From Oscillatoria acuminata PCC 6304 (GTDB lineage Bacteria > Cyanobacteriota > Cyanobacteriia > Cyanobacteriales > Laspinemataceae): a stretch of DNA of 64,000 nucleotides. Made by a program: the position numbers and the translations under genes. The stretch is from the NCBI RefSeq assembly GCF_000317105.1, contig NC_019693.1, forward strand, positions 5,705,227 to 5,769,226. The letters run 5' to 3'. The notes under the pieces are model-generated. The model had not been told where the DNA came from. It saw only the letters and a program-made list of their open reading frames with translations, and did no database searches. Of this stretch, positions 18,505-28,209 are shown piece after piece (position 1 is the first letter of the stretch; each line of letters opens with the position of its first letter).

Positions 18505-19620
18505 TTAACCCTTTTTATAGCTAACTACACGGGAAGTTTGGCTATTTCTAACTAGAGGCTCCCAGTTGTTACTAGGTTTATGAAAAAAATGTAATGTATT
18601 ATTGGGACAACTATAGTGATGACAAGTTAAAGCACCAGAGTCTTTATATCCAGCAGAACTCTCTCCAGAAGCCCGCAGGCAATATTTTTCGATAAAACTC
18701 TCATATTCTAATTCAGATATTTTGTGGTGGGTGAGAAGATCCATAATTTCTTTGTTTTTATAGTCCAGCATTGGTTCATAATAGATAGTCTCGCTGTTTT
18801 CCGGAGCCAATTCTTGGCTAGCTAAGTCGAAGGATTCAGCCTGAACCACATACATAAAAATAAAAAATGACCCTCGATATGCTGGATACTGTTTTAGTAA
18901 CTTGTTAATTTTGCTAATACATTTAGTCAATTGAGTGCCAGAGCCATTCGTGTAATCCATAAAAACAAACACTGATGTTTCTGGGTTTCCTGTACCTGAT
19001 TGAAAATACTCAATTAAAGGTCTAATTTTTTTGACATTATGAACATTAGTTGTCGTTAAAGCAGCCCTTTCATAGATTCCCCATAGTCTGTATTGACTTT
19101 CAACGGATGTATCTGGCGGTGAAGGGAATGCAGCATATCTAATACTTTTATTTCTCAACCATTTTTTAAATTCTGCCTCATTGTCTTTTAAAGTAATTTT
19201 AGGATCCTGGCGAAAGCCTTGCCAAAGACTCTCTTTAGTCAAAAGTAAGTCCAGTAGCTTATTCTGTAACCGACAAGTAGCCAATTCAATAGCGCTTTTG
19301 GAGAAAAACTGTAACTTACTCAGAAGTAGATAAGCGATATTTTGCTCTAGAGTAGTTTCAAACTGATTCAGCCAATCGCGAATTGCTTTCTTTGACAAAG
19401 ACCCTTCCCAACTCGAAAACCTGTCATAACAAGCCTCAATTTCTATCTCGTCAAATAACAAAGAATCTTCCACCTGCCTTTCTTCTGGTAAGATGGCAGA
19501 AAGCGGTCTTTCGTAAGGGGCCAATATTTCCCCTATTTTTCTTTGGAGATGCTTGAGTTCATCAACAATAATCTGATGGTTAATTGGTGAGTACATATGC
19601 TCTGATGTGGGTTCTGACAT
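18505..19620 (-). CDS. PRTase-CE-like phosphoribosyltransferase-fold protein
   Basis: Protein of 371 residues. The first ~200 residues are helical with a Tyr/Trp-rich linker. Residues 214-237 (SVFVFMDYTNGSGTQLTK) resemble the PRPP-binding loop of phosphoribosyltransferases (hydrophobic strand, acidic residue D222, then GSGT). The C-terminus has PNNTLHFFHK (339-348) and NNWEPLVR (351-358), which match the PNNTLP...W.PLFxR end typical of the PRTase-CE group described from bacterial conflict systems. It is the last gene of the operon 21776-18505, 21 bases after the ATPase. Family assignment is from motif memory; possible roles are a nucleotide-altering effector or handling of free bases. Confidence 0.6.
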   Translation of the reverse strand: MSEPTSEHMYSPINHQIIVDELKHLQRKIGEILAPYERPLSAILPEERQVEDSLLFDEIEIEACYDRFSSWEGSLSKKAIRDWLNQFETTLEQNIAYLLLSKLQFFSKSAIELATCRLQNKLLDLLLTKESLWQGFRQDPKITLKDNEAEFKKWLRNKSIRYAAFPSPPDTSVESQYRLWGIYERAALTTTNVHNVKKIRPLIEYFQSGTGNPETSVFVFMDYTNGSGTQLTKCISKINKLLKQYPAYRGSFFIFMYVVQAESFDLASQELAPENSETIYYEPMLDYKNKEIMDLLTHHKISELEYESFIEKYCLRASGESSAGYKDSGALTCHHYSCPNNTLHFFHKPSNNWEPLVRNSQTSRVVSYKKG

Positions 19621-19641
19621 AAATCAGTCTAAATTCTAAGT

Positions 19642-20910
19642 CTAAATTCTTTCCCGATAACGAAAAACAGCCTTAAATACTGAGTTGGTAAGGCTGTACA
19701 TATAAGGACTCTGACCAAAAACTTCCAGATATTCCTCGAAGCCTTGCTTTTTTCTAAGTTCCCGGCTTGCTTTGTCTAATCTATATCTAATTTGGGATTC
19801 GTCTAGCCCATAAAAATATGAAATGGGACAACTCTCCTGCAAAACCAAAAGCTCTTTACTGGTCTGCTTTCTTCCCCCACTAAAAAATAGAAGATTCAAA
19901 AAAGCTTCTGCTTCATCAGAAAGATCCAAAGAAATTCGTAGGTCTGAAAAATAAGTCTCGGCATACACTCGATAACTATTGCTAAAAATTCTTCGAGCAG
20001 TTTCAAGGCTAACTGATGTATGTGATGGTTCTGCTTCTGCCCAAAGCAGTTGGCAGATAGTTTCCAGAAATCTCGGTACTCCTCCAGAAACGACTGAAAC
20101 AAAGTCAATAACTTCCTCTTCAAAAGGATAAAACCTATTGTCAATTCTCAAAGTTACAGCACTATTTTTTGTTTTTATATATTCTTTAACTTCTTGTGGA
20201 CTTAAAGGTTTGAGTATTTTAAAATTAAACCTTGCTTCTTGTAGCTGGCGAGCTTCTGAAATAATTTGGCTATAGTATTCTTCAGTGACACTCACACATA
20301 ATGCCCAACCTGGTCTTTGTAAAAGCTTTTCTGAGAAACTGTGCAAAAAACTCATAAAATATGCAAGTTCTATGCTTAAGTTTGAAAAAAGCGCCTCAAC
20401 TTCATCAAAAGCAATTAATATATAAATTTTTTGCGTGCGCTTAAGAAGTTCAAAAAAAGTGTCAAAAATATCTATAAACTCTGTCTCATTAAATAATTTA
20501 CGATCAGATTTAGTTAAAAGACCTTTCTCCACCAATATATTGTACAGCTTTAGCAAAATCGCTCCCAAAAGACTTTCAAAATGCTTATCTGGTTGGCTTG
20601 AGGCAGCAACTGGTGTCACAATTTCTTGAAACTTAATCGGAATGCATACCCCATCGTTATCATTAAACTCTTTAGCTATTAAATTTAGCAAAGTTGTTTT
20701 TCCATATCCATACTCTCCTACCAAAAAGAGCTTAATTGGTCTTCTTATTTTGATAGATTGTTTAACTTCATCCAGTAAATCATTAATAAATTTTGTATGC
20801 ACCAGTCTTGAACTGTATTCCTGAGATACTACTGAGGCAGCAGCACCAGAACTAACATAAGGATTTTGGGCGGCAGCTATTAAATTTCCGTTTACGTCTT
20901 GATAAGGCAT
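19642..20910 (-). CDS. AAA-type ATPase (YGYGKT class)
   Basis: ATPase of 422 residues. Seen: Walker A GEYGYGKTT (residues 65-73), Walker B YILIAFDEVEALF (D169, E170), then an arginine-containing helical lid and a winged-helix-like C-terminus (RYRLDKASRELRKKQGFEEYL). The unusual P-loop YGYGKT is shared with the 1329-residue ATPase at 21965-25954, which suggests the two are related subunits. It lies 2 bases after the 287-residue gene and 21 bases before the PRTase-like gene. Such ATPases often act as sensors or loaders in defence systems; the role here is not known. Confidence 0.8.
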   Translation of the reverse strand: MPYQDVNGNLIAAAQNPYVSSGAAASVVSQEYSSRLVHTKFINDLLDEVKQSIKIRRPIKLFLVGEYGYGKTTLLNLIAKEFNDNDGVCIPIKFQEIVTPVAASSQPDKHFESLLGAILLKLYNILVEKGLLTKSDRKLFNETEFIDIFDTFFELLKRTQKIYILIAFDEVEALFSNLSIELAYFMSFLHSFSEKLLQRPGWALCVSVTEEYYSQIISEARQLQEARFNFKILKPLSPQEVKEYIKTKNSAVTLRIDNRFYPFEEEVIDFVSVVSGGVPRFLETICQLLWAEAEPSHTSVSLETARRIFSNSYRVYAETYFSDLRISLDLSDEAEAFLNLLFFSGGRKQTSKELLVLQESCPISYFYGLDESQIRYRLDKASRELRKKQGFEEYLEVFGQSPYMYSLTNSVFKAVFRYRERI

Positions 20911-20912
20911 AG

Positions 20913-21776
20913 TTAAACAGCAATAGCAGGTTCTAATATTTTAATAAATCCATAGTTAACACCTCGGATGTCAACTAAATCAATTCCGATATTACGAGCG
21001 AACTGAGATTTAGTTGTCCGTAATTCAATTCGATGAGTGAGTTGCAATTGAATCAAATGTTTTTTGAATTCATCTTCCGTATAATCTGATACTTGCTTGA
21101 TATAAGTAAATATCTGGGCCAGTGGAACTAGCCCCAGACTTTTTTGAGCTTGGTCTCCATAATTTTTAACAATAAAATCTAAAAGATTCAAATAACTATC
21201 TATGGAAATTTTGTCTCGATAGAATCGATCAAGATAACCCACGCCAGGTTGACCCACAAAACTATAGCCACAATGTTGTACTAATAATTCTTGAAGTTTA
21301 GCGGGAGTGGGATTTTCTGGTAACCACTCTTGTTCATCCAGAATAGAAAGGGCCTTGTTGTAATCTTTAACAAGTTGAGAATACTGGCATCCAATTTCCG
21401 TTAAATTTTCGGTGAATCTTTCCAGATTGTCCGAATGCTTGACCAAATTTTCTAGGGGGGTTACCGCTTGGATTTTTGATTGAACCGAAATAGAGGCTCT
21501 AGTCTTTTCAGTTTGTGTTTCAGAATAGAGCTGACCATCAGCTTTATAAAAATCTAGAACGTAAAAACCCTCCAAATAGTTTTGTATGGTTGTAGCTGAC
21601 ATGGGAATTCCTGCTGGTTTGCCTTTATGTGGCTTATGAGTCACCAACTTGCCTTCCAGCCAAGACAAAGTAGCCTTTAGGGTCTGGCCGTTGTTGGCTA
21701 CCAGACCCTCGGCTAGTATTTTCATATCTTCTGGATACTCTTTGGGTATATAAAAAACAGGAATGATTTTGGACAT
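20913..21776 (-). CDS. Unrecognised 287-residue protein, first gene of the ATPase/PRTase operon
   Basis: No known family recognised. The N-terminal third is mixed with basic loops (KLVTHKPHKGKPAGIPMS), the middle is helical, and the C-terminal ~70 residues (EDEFKKHLIQLQLTHRIELR) read as a winged-helix fold, like small DNA-binding subunits found in BREX/Dpd-type clusters. It precedes the 422-residue ATPase by 2 bases. A hairpin (21781-21795) directly upstream of its ATG and a TGnTATAAT promoter element mark it as the start of a transcription unit. Confidence 0.7.
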   Translation of the reverse strand: MSKIIPVFYIPKEYPEDMKILAEGLVANNGQTLKATLSWLEGKLVTHKPHKGKPAGIPMSATTIQNYLEGFYVLDFYKADGQLYSETQTEKTRASISVQSKIQAVTPLENLVKHSDNLERFTENLTEIGCQYSQLVKDYNKALSILDEQEWLPENPTPAKLQELLVQHCGYSFVGQPGVGYLDRFYRDKISIDSYLNLLDFIVKNYGDQAQKSLGLVPLAQIFTYIKQVSDYTEDEFKKHLIQLQLTHRIELRTTKSQFARNIGIDLVDIRGVNYGFIKILEPAIAV

Positions 21777-21780
21777 AGCG

Positions 21781-21816
21781 GGTTTTTTACCCGAAAGGGG
21801 CTATCCTTCAATTATA
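21781..21816 (-). promoter_or_regulatory. Extended -10 promoter element and 5' leader hairpin of the ATPase/PRTase operon
   Basis: On the minus strand an extended -10 (TGCTATAAT; TATAAT at 21811-21816) lies about 35 bases before the ATG at 21776. Between them CGGGTAAAAAACCCG (21781-21795) can fold into a 5-bp hairpin that ends 4 bases before the start codon. No good -35 was found. The hairpin could affect translation. Confidence 0.5.
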
Positions 21817-21964
21817 GCATCCAGTCGAACCTGACACCCAGGGTTGAGGTTGATGAAACAAAAATTTACATTTTGTTGAGTGGCTAGGCTGGAAGTTCTG
21901 TCGTTTTAAGGAATGTCAATTCGCTATCTTTTAGGCATCGCCAGTCAATCCTGCGATCTAACGA

Positions 21965-24900
21965 CTACTGTGACTCTCTCTGGGAGAGGGTAATTTCCAC
22001 ATGACCCTTCTCATATAAAGTTTTCAACTGTTGCCATAGGTCCAAACTTTCTGGTGTTGAGGAGCGCAGTTGGCTAATGACGATCGCCCCCGATGCGATC
22101 GCCTCTAAAATCTGTTTTTCCTCTCCTGCTAAACTGGCATCCGGCTCAAACTTTTGTTGCACTGTCACCTGTATTGCGTCAAGTTTGGCGGCTACATCGT
22201 GCAACTGTTCGATCGCCGCTTCTAAGGCGTTTATGTCAGTCATTAGTTTAGGAAAAGCGGTGCTTACCTGGTCAAGTTCATCTTTTAACTCTGTGACCCG
22301 ATCGCATAATTCCGTCACATCCTGTTGCCGCTCCCATCTCAAAAAAGACAAATCACGTTCTAGCTTTTCCCGTTGACTCAATCGGCGATCGCACTCTTCC
22401 TGCAACTGCTCTAGGAACACCTGGTTCAGAGTTTCATAAGAACCCAGACTATCTTCATCATCATACCGACAGAGGAGGCTGAGACGGCTTTGCTCCTGGT
22501 CCAGGCGAGTTAGTAACCCTTCATACTTGTTCAGCCTTACCTCGAACGCTTCTCGCTGCGATCGCCGCTCGCTATTCATCTGTTCCTCAATTTCAAGCAA
22601 AGGACGTTGCAGCAACTCGTATTCTAAGAAACCCTCGACTTGGCGATTGTTAAAATATTCAACAACGCGATCGACAAATTCATCTTCATAACGCCTCAAT
22701 CGCTCTGGCTGATTATCCAACTCCTCTTTCAACTTTCCGGCACGGTTTAGAATAATTCGCCATTCTTCTAACCCAGCAACCAAGGGTTGAAGGCGATCTT
22801 TAGTCTGTTTCAAGCGTTCAAACTCCTGTTGACACTGCTCTAATTGACGAAACAAACTCAAGACTTCTGCATTGACCTCTATCGATTTAACTAGAGTCTC
22901 GCACTCTTTCTTTAATTGGTTTACTTCTCTCTCTACAACTTTTCGATGGTCATCTAGGCAAGCTTCTACACCGCTATTGCCACTCAAAATTTGATTCACT
23001 TTAGACCCATTAAAATCAGCAGTCAATTGTTTGACACTGACTTTAATCTGGTTCAAACATTGCTGGAGGTCAACTTTTTTTTCAGAGCAGAAGGCGACTA
23101 GACGATCTCCCTCTAACTGAATCGTTCTCTGAAATTGGTCGAGTGCTATCTCGGACCCATGTTTTTTCTGACTTGACTCAACATCACCTTGTTCAAATAG
23201 AGGCAGTTGTCGGGTCTGGTTGGATTGATCCAATGAATTTACAATCTTGGCCAGGGATTGCTGTTGGCATTCAATGCTCGTGGCAATTTCATACAGAAGG
23301 GGGTCGTTAAAAACTTCTAATAATGAAGCAACTTCGGTATTAAGCTGATTTAAACTCCACGTCAAATCATTGGCATCGAGTTCGGCGACTGATTGGCGAA
23401 CTATTTTCTTTTTGCGATCCCACTCCACATACCGTCGTCGTTGCAACCATTCCAGTGTTTCCTGAAACTCCTGTTCAAGATAACCCTGTTCGCTAACTGT
23501 TTTCCAAACTTCTGGATAGGCTAACGCTTTTACTTCTTGTGTTCCTGAAACCGTTTCAACGGTTTGCACTTTTCCTCTGGATTCCAACTGTTTTTGAATG
23601 AAAGATTCCAGGGGATGTTCAGTGAACGTGATGCGGGACATTTTCTCTTTTTGGTTAGCAATTTTATAGTCAACGACTAAAGCGTGCCTGCTCAAAACGG
23701 CTAAAATGCTCCCCAGACCCGATCCAGAGGTTTCAAATAATTGTTCAAATTCTTCTTTGGGCGCTTGATAGGTCTCGCGACCTCGCCGAATTGCCAGGGG
23801 AAGTTTTTCCAGTAACAATTTATATTTAATTACCGTCGGACGCAAGTTACTATAGAAAGACTGATACTCGGGAAATAACGATTGACATTTCTGATAAAAT
23901 ACTGATTCTATCAGTTTAGTATCTGCCCCCTCAACTGCCTCTAACCCCTCGACTTTCCAACTCGCGGATTGAATTGCTGGGAACAGTAATCGTAGAGCAT
24001 ACTGGTGACATTCCCGACGGTGGTGTTCCAATCTAGCGCGCTCGGATTTGCTAATCTCCGCATGGTCTACGAGCCAATCTTGGATGAATTGGGACAAACT
24101 CAGTAAGGTACAGGCGGAACATTGTTCGGGAGGAATGACATTGTTGAGTAATCCGAATGCAGGGGGATATTCTCGGCCAAAACTGCGAGCAAGCTGGATG
24201 TGAAAGTCTACTTGACCTGTTCCGGCGATCGCTGTTAATCTCTGTTCAGGTTGTTCCGAGATATTCCCGTCGTAGCTCAAATAAAACCGCCAGTCTAGAT
24301 GAGTGGGTTTAGGTGGCACAAACTGCATTAATTCTGACGGGTTATTCCCAACTGCCAGGGTTAAAGAACGATTGGGAAATTGAGCATGATGCCGTTCGGG
24401 AGCGCCAGTTAAGACATTATAAAAGCCAAATCTATCTTGCTTCCAAGTTATAGACGGCCAATTCCAGTTGGCTTTTTGACCAGATATAGATGCGGGAAAC
24501 AGTAACGGAAGCAGATCCTTCATGAATGGGACTGTGGCCTGTTCTTGTTTGTGAACATCATTCCAACTTCCAAACCAATTTTGACGAAAGCGGTTGAGTA
24601 TTTTATCTACAACTGTAGGATCGTTAGGTCGTTTGAGCGCTGCTAACGCAAAGCTCTGCTCTGTGGGTTGGGTAATTTGAAGCCCCGATAAGTTGTCATC
24701 GTTGGCAAGTTCACTGATACTTTTTAATACTCCAAATTCTTTAGCGTGGGTGGCAGAAATTCCGGCGGGAAACATTGCCATCAGTTTAATGGCCTCAAGT
24801 CCTTGTGGATGTTTGATAATCGGGGGTAACAGTTCCAATGTGGCGATCGCATTATTAATTTTGTGCTGTTGAACCCCATAAAATTCAACTCGTCCTTCTA

Positions 24901-25954
24901 AATAATCCTGAATTAAATGGACCGGAGTATAGGCCGTCTCATGCTCTCGATAAAATTTGACAATTCGTTTGAACACTTCAATGATTGTGCGCGGACCACT
25001 ACTGAGATCTTTGCGATCGCACAACTGACTCAAACTCTCAATTGTTGCCGGATGTGCTAATTGCCAACCTTGGGATTCATTTTCCAGGAACTTGACACAC
25101 AGCGCTGTCCAAAGTTTCCCCGGAAATTCATAAGTGTAGGCATCAGCTAATCTGAGGGAAACTTTCTGCTCTTTCATGCGGTGAATAATATCACCAGCTT
25201 GTTCATCAATGGCGGATTCAGTTGGAGTTGTAGGCATTCCCAGCATTAAGGCGATGGGAATTTTCCCCAAAGACCGCATCCCTTTAATCAGATCACTTAA
25301 AACTTGAATGCGAGCGCTGGCTCCTTCTTCGGTTCTTAGGAATTCCTGGCTTTCATCCGCAAATATAGCTAAACCTCGAAACCCAGCTTTTTGAATAATC
25401 GGAATGCTCTCTTGCCAAAAAAGCAGAACGCTATCAGGTGTGATTTCCGTATTGAATTCTTGAACAATTTTGAGCGCTTTTTCAGGACTCAGTTTGTACT
25501 TAGAGGCGATTTCAACCGCTTGCTCCTTTAGAGACTTTACAGCACACTTTTCATATAAGGCTTTCAATTCAGGCAAAAATTCACTTTTCTGTTCTTCTTT
25601 TAAGATAGCTGTAATCCAAGCATAAGTGGCTAACATCAAATTTTCCACTTCTTTAAACTTGAATGGAGGAACGGCAACGATTTTATTTTGCTGACACTGA
25701 GACCACAAATAAATCAAAGTGGCGGTTTTGCCATAGCCATAGTCCGCACTCAGGTAGCCATTGACTGATTTTCCTTTCTCAAGTTCTTCAATCAATCGAT
25801 TTCTCAGTTCCTTCACGCGATCCAGCGGATCGTAGCTATTCGCATACAACTGATAAACAGTAGCTACCCCAAAAGGATCTCGTTCTATCTGGGAAGGGCT
25901 AACTGTATCGACAATTGCCTCAATTTCATCTAGTTGTCTTAAAAATTTTTCCAT
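21965..25954 (-). CDS. Giant P-loop ATPase with long coiled coil (DpdH-like candidate)
   Basis: Protein of 1329 residues. Seen: N-terminal ATPase with P-loop ADYGYGKTA (70-78) and Walker B GLAIFADESQEFL (D200, E201), a central region of unrecognised fold (residues about 350-850) with a CSACTLL segment, and a charged coiled coil from about residue 880 to 1290. It starts 31 bases after the 279-residue winged-helix gene in the transglycosylase operon. Known Dpd islands contain a large ATPase (DpdH) next to a smaller protein (DpdG); assigning this pair to G and H rests on size, order and context only. SMC-like clamp function is an alternative. Confidence 0.78.
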   Translation of the reverse strand: MEKFLRQLDEIEAIVDTVSPSQIERDPFGVATVYQLYANSYDPLDRVKELRNRLIEELEKGKSVNGYLSADYGYGKTATLIYLWSQCQQNKIVAVPPFKFKEVENLMLATYAWITAILKEEQKSEFLPELKALYEKCAVKSLKEQAVEIASKYKLSPEKALKIVQEFNTEITPDSVLLFWQESIPIIQKAGFRGLAIFADESQEFLRTEEGASARIQVLSDLIKGMRSLGKIPIALMLGMPTTPTESAIDEQAGDIIHRMKEQKVSLRLADAYTYEFPGKLWTALCVKFLENESQGWQLAHPATIESLSQLCDRKDLSSGPRTIIEVFKRIVKFYREHETAYTPVHLIQDYLEGRVEFYGVQQHKINNAIATLELLPPIIKHPQGLEAIKLMAMFPAGISATHAKEFGVLKSISELANDDNLSGLQITQPTEQSFALAALKRPNDPTVVDKILNRFRQNWFGSWNDVHKQEQATVPFMKDLLPLLFPASISGQKANWNWPSITWKQDRFGFYNVLTGAPERHHAQFPNRSLTLAVGNNPSELMQFVPPKPTHLDWRFYLSYDGNISEQPEQRLTAIAGTGQVDFHIQLARSFGREYPPAFGLLNNVIPPEQCSACTLLSLSQFIQDWLVDHAEISKSERARLEHHRRECHQYALRLLFPAIQSASWKVEGLEAVEGADTKLIESVFYQKCQSLFPEYQSFYSNLRPTVIKYKLLLEKLPLAIRRGRETYQAPKEEFEQLFETSGSGLGSILAVLSRHALVVDYKIANQKEKMSRITFTEHPLESFIQKQLESRGKVQTVETVSGTQEVKALAYPEVWKTVSEQGYLEQEFQETLEWLQRRRYVEWDRKKKIVRQSVAELDANDLTWSLNQLNTEVASLLEVFNDPLLYEIATSIECQQQSLAKIVNSLDQSNQTRQLPLFEQGDVESSQKKHGSEIALDQFQRTIQLEGDRLVAFCSEKKVDLQQCLNQIKVSVKQLTADFNGSKVNQILSGNSGVEACLDDHRKVVEREVNQLKKECETLVKSIEVNAEVLSLFRQLEQCQQEFERLKQTKDRLQPLVAGLEEWRIILNRAGKLKEELDNQPERLRRYEDEFVDRVVEYFNNRQVEGFLEYELLQRPLLEIEEQMNSERRSQREAFEVRLNKYEGLLTRLDQEQSRLSLLCRYDDEDSLGSYETLNQVFLEQLQEECDRRLSQREKLERDLSFLRWERQQDVTELCDRVTELKDELDQVSTAFPKLMTDINALEAAIEQLHDVAAKLDAIQVTVQQKFEPDASLAGEEKQILEAIASGAIVISQLRSSTPESLDLWQQLKTLYEKGHVEITLSQRESQ

Positions 25955-25985
25955 ATTAAAAGCCCTTATAAATAACTCATTACAA

Positions 25986-26825
25986 CTAAACTAATTCCGT
26001 CCAGTCCGGGGATTTAGTGAGCGATATCCATTGCCCATAGCCCCCTTCATAGCCCCAATCAAAGAAACCGCCGCAATCATAATCATAAGTGCGTTTGGCA
26101 TTATCTAGGCTGCCTTCTAATCCGCTGGGGTCAAGAACCAACATTTGACAAATAGAATCTTTAATTTCTTCTTTCAAGAAGATTTTAACTCCATAAGTTC
26201 TCTGCTGTTGCTTGTAGATACTATCTATTGATTTTACCACAACGGGAGCCGAGCAGAAGTAGCGACGACTGAAAACTTCGGATTTTCCTTGAGGTTCAAT
26301 GACCGGGGGTGATAGGGTGCGTAACCAATTGAGAATACCGGCAATACTGGTATCACTAAAAGCAATGTCACTGGTGGGTTGTTGATACTGCAAGGAAGCG
26401 GATTCAATTGTTTCTCCAACCAGAGCCTTTTTCTCAGGCATTGATAAAACGACTTCTTGTCGCGCCCATAGTTTTTGTACAACCGTTGCATAAGCCCAAG
26501 AAAACCTTTTATTCGGTTCTTGTAAATGAAGTTGGTAAATCAAGCTATGAAAAAATTCTCCCAGTAAATCGGGGTGTTTCTGAAGGATATCGGCAGCGAC
26601 TTTTCCTTGATGGGTTAAACTCGGAATTTTAGTCTGTCGTTCCAAAATAGAAATATTTCTCAAAAAAGGAAAGACATTTTTTTGTAATACTGCAAGCCCC
26701 AGGTTACAAATAGAGGCAAGTTCTTCTAGATCGTTTTGGGGATGATTTTCTATAAAATCCAGGATAGCGGATACTCTTTCTAGAGTAGTATTTTGCTGGA
26801 GATGCAACGTTAATCTTTTTGCCAT
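25986..26825 (-). CDS. Winged-helix protein in transglycosylase operon (DpdG-like candidate)
   Basis: Protein of 279 residues. N-terminal winged helix (residues about 12-75: LERVSAILDFIENHPQNDL, then LAVLQKNVFPFLRN and LTHQGKVAADIL), followed by a helical region and a beta-rich C-terminus ending in Gly/Tyr-rich loops. It lies 1 base after the DpdA-like gene and 31 before the giant ATPase, so the three act together. DNA binding is likely from the winged helix; the link to DpdG is inference from position and size. Confidence 0.72.
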   Translation of the reverse strand: MAKRLTLHLQQNTTLERVSAILDFIENHPQNDLEELASICNLGLAVLQKNVFPFLRNISILERQTKIPSLTHQGKVAADILQKHPDLLGEFFHSLIYQLHLQEPNKRFSWAYATVVQKLWARQEVVLSMPEKKALVGETIESASLQYQQPTSDIAFSDTSIAGILNWLRTLSPPVIEPQGKSEVFSRRYFCSAPVVVKSIDSIYKQQQRTYGVKIFLKEEIKDSICQMLVLDPSGLEGSLDNAKRTYDYDCGGFFDWGYEGGYGQWISLTKSPDWTELV

Positions 26826-26826
26826 A

Positions 26827-28209
26827 TCACCCTTCTAAAGTATCCAGCCATGCGGCCAAGTTATGCATAATTCGATAATCACGACTGGTTCTTAATTTTT
26901 GAATATCCTGGCAAAAATAGCAGGAATGATTGGTTTTTATTTTGAGCTTTTCAAAGCCTGATTTTGTTGTTTCAAATCCTCGCCTTACCGTAATTTGAAT
27001 TTGAGAAGTATTCGGGAAAAAGATGCTACCAAATCCTCCAGCTTTCCACCAGGTTGTACTATCGAGAGAATGGGGATACAGGTTATTTCTACGAAGTCGA
27101 TTAAAGCTGCTAGGACCTCCGATTCCGAAGCAATGAACCTGCATTCTATATTCATTCGCAATTGTGCAAACAGTTTTAAACAATGCCAAACTAGACTCGG
27201 AAAGCATATTCACACTTCCATTGGGTCCTGATGTTCCCCATGAGCCGAAACCAATGCGCTCAATACCCATTCTATTATAAGTTTCGATACAGCGTTTTAT
27301 TTGGTGAATGTAACGACCTTGTACCGGGGCGATCGCACGCTCTTGTACATACAGTGGCATTTGGCTAAAAAACCGTTCACACTGATAGAGCGTTTCGCGA
27401 ACTTTATATTCTACAATTTCATCACTATCAGTGCTTAATGGAACAATATCGGGCAATACATATCCATCAGTCCATTGATTCTGGCGATAAAATCGGTCTA
27501 AAAATGAAAGTAACTCGTCATAAGTTCGTTTCCCTTGCTGCACCTGATAAGCTCCACAATCAAGCCAAACTGTTTCGATTTCTCCGGCCCGTTTTTGCTG
27601 TTGCAAATATTCAGTCGTGGATGCAGGAGAAGCAATGGGAGAATAGAGGACATGAGCAAATGGGTTGCGCGTGTCTCCCCCGGATTTCCAAAGCTGAAAC
27701 AGCCGCTTGAGTTCTGAACTGCTGGCGGTGAAAGAAGCAATAAATTGTGGACGATATGGTGCAATGGGGAGGAGTTTCTTTTCCCAAACCACCAAGGGCC
27801 GATTTTTCCCTTGTTCAATCTTAACTCGGCGAAAATTGAGGCGGGAATAAAATCCGTTAGCTGCTAAATCCAATGGGCATTTCAGCCGCAACGTGGTCAT
27901 TCCACAGCTTCTACTATGCTCCTCCCACGCTTGGCATAGCTGACGACCAATCCCTTGCTTTCGTAAAGAGGGAGCGACTACGAGATGATAAAGCGTGGAA
28001 ATCTTATCTCGTCGGTGATGAAAGTGCAAAAATCCCTGTTCTGGGATATGAAAAATTTCTTGGTTGTTGATAGCGTCGGCGAGAATGGAGCGATTGACAA
28101 ATCCCAACTCTTTCCGATGGGCGTCAGCCAATGCCTTAAGATCAGATAAGTCCTCGATTTGGCTCAATTTCACCTTTGGAACAACAACGGTCTGCACTGT
28201 TTCCCCCAC
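26827..28209 (-). CDS. dpdA: GNAT acetyltransferase fused to DpdA-like tRNA-guanine transglycosylase
   Basis: Protein of 460 residues in two parts. Residues 1-148 are a GNAT N-acetyltransferase with acetyl-CoA loop LRKQGIGRQ (82-90) and NGFYSRLNFRRV. Residues 150-460 are a transglycosylase barrel: WLDCGAYQ (D217, counterpart of the DSGG(F/Y)Q base-binding Asp), VLPDIVPL, APVQGRY (counterpart of VQGG), DSTTWW (D383, position of the nucleophile) and a reduced zinc site C430-x2-C433-x15-H449. Such enzymes swap guanine for preQ0; DpdA does this in DNA. Fusion to GNAT is unusual. It begins at a GTG. It leads the operon with two partner genes, and queD, a preQ0 biosynthesis gene, lies on the other side of an insertion element. 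Confidence 0.78.
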   Translation of the reverse strand: MGETVQTVVVPKVKLSQIEDLSDLKALADAHRKELGFVNRSILADAINNQEIFHIPEQGFLHFHHRRDKISTLYHLVVAPSLRKQGIGRQLCQAWEEHSRSCGMTTLRLKCPLDLAANGFYSRLNFRRVKIEQGKNRPLVVWEKKLLPIAPYRPQFIASFTASSSELKRLFQLWKSGGDTRNPFAHVLYSPIASPASTTEYLQQQKRAGEIETVWLDCGAYQVQQGKRTYDELLSFLDRFYRQNQWTDGYVLPDIVPLSTDSDEIVEYKVRETLYQCERFFSQMPLYVQERAIAPVQGRYIHQIKRCIETYNRMGIERIGFGSWGTSGPNGSVNMLSESSLALFKTVCTIANEYRMQVHCFGIGGPSSFNRLRRNNLYPHSLDSTTWWKAGGFGSIFFPNTSQIQITVRRGFETTKSGFEKLKIKTNHSCYFCQDIQKLRTSRDYRIMHNLAAWLDTLEG

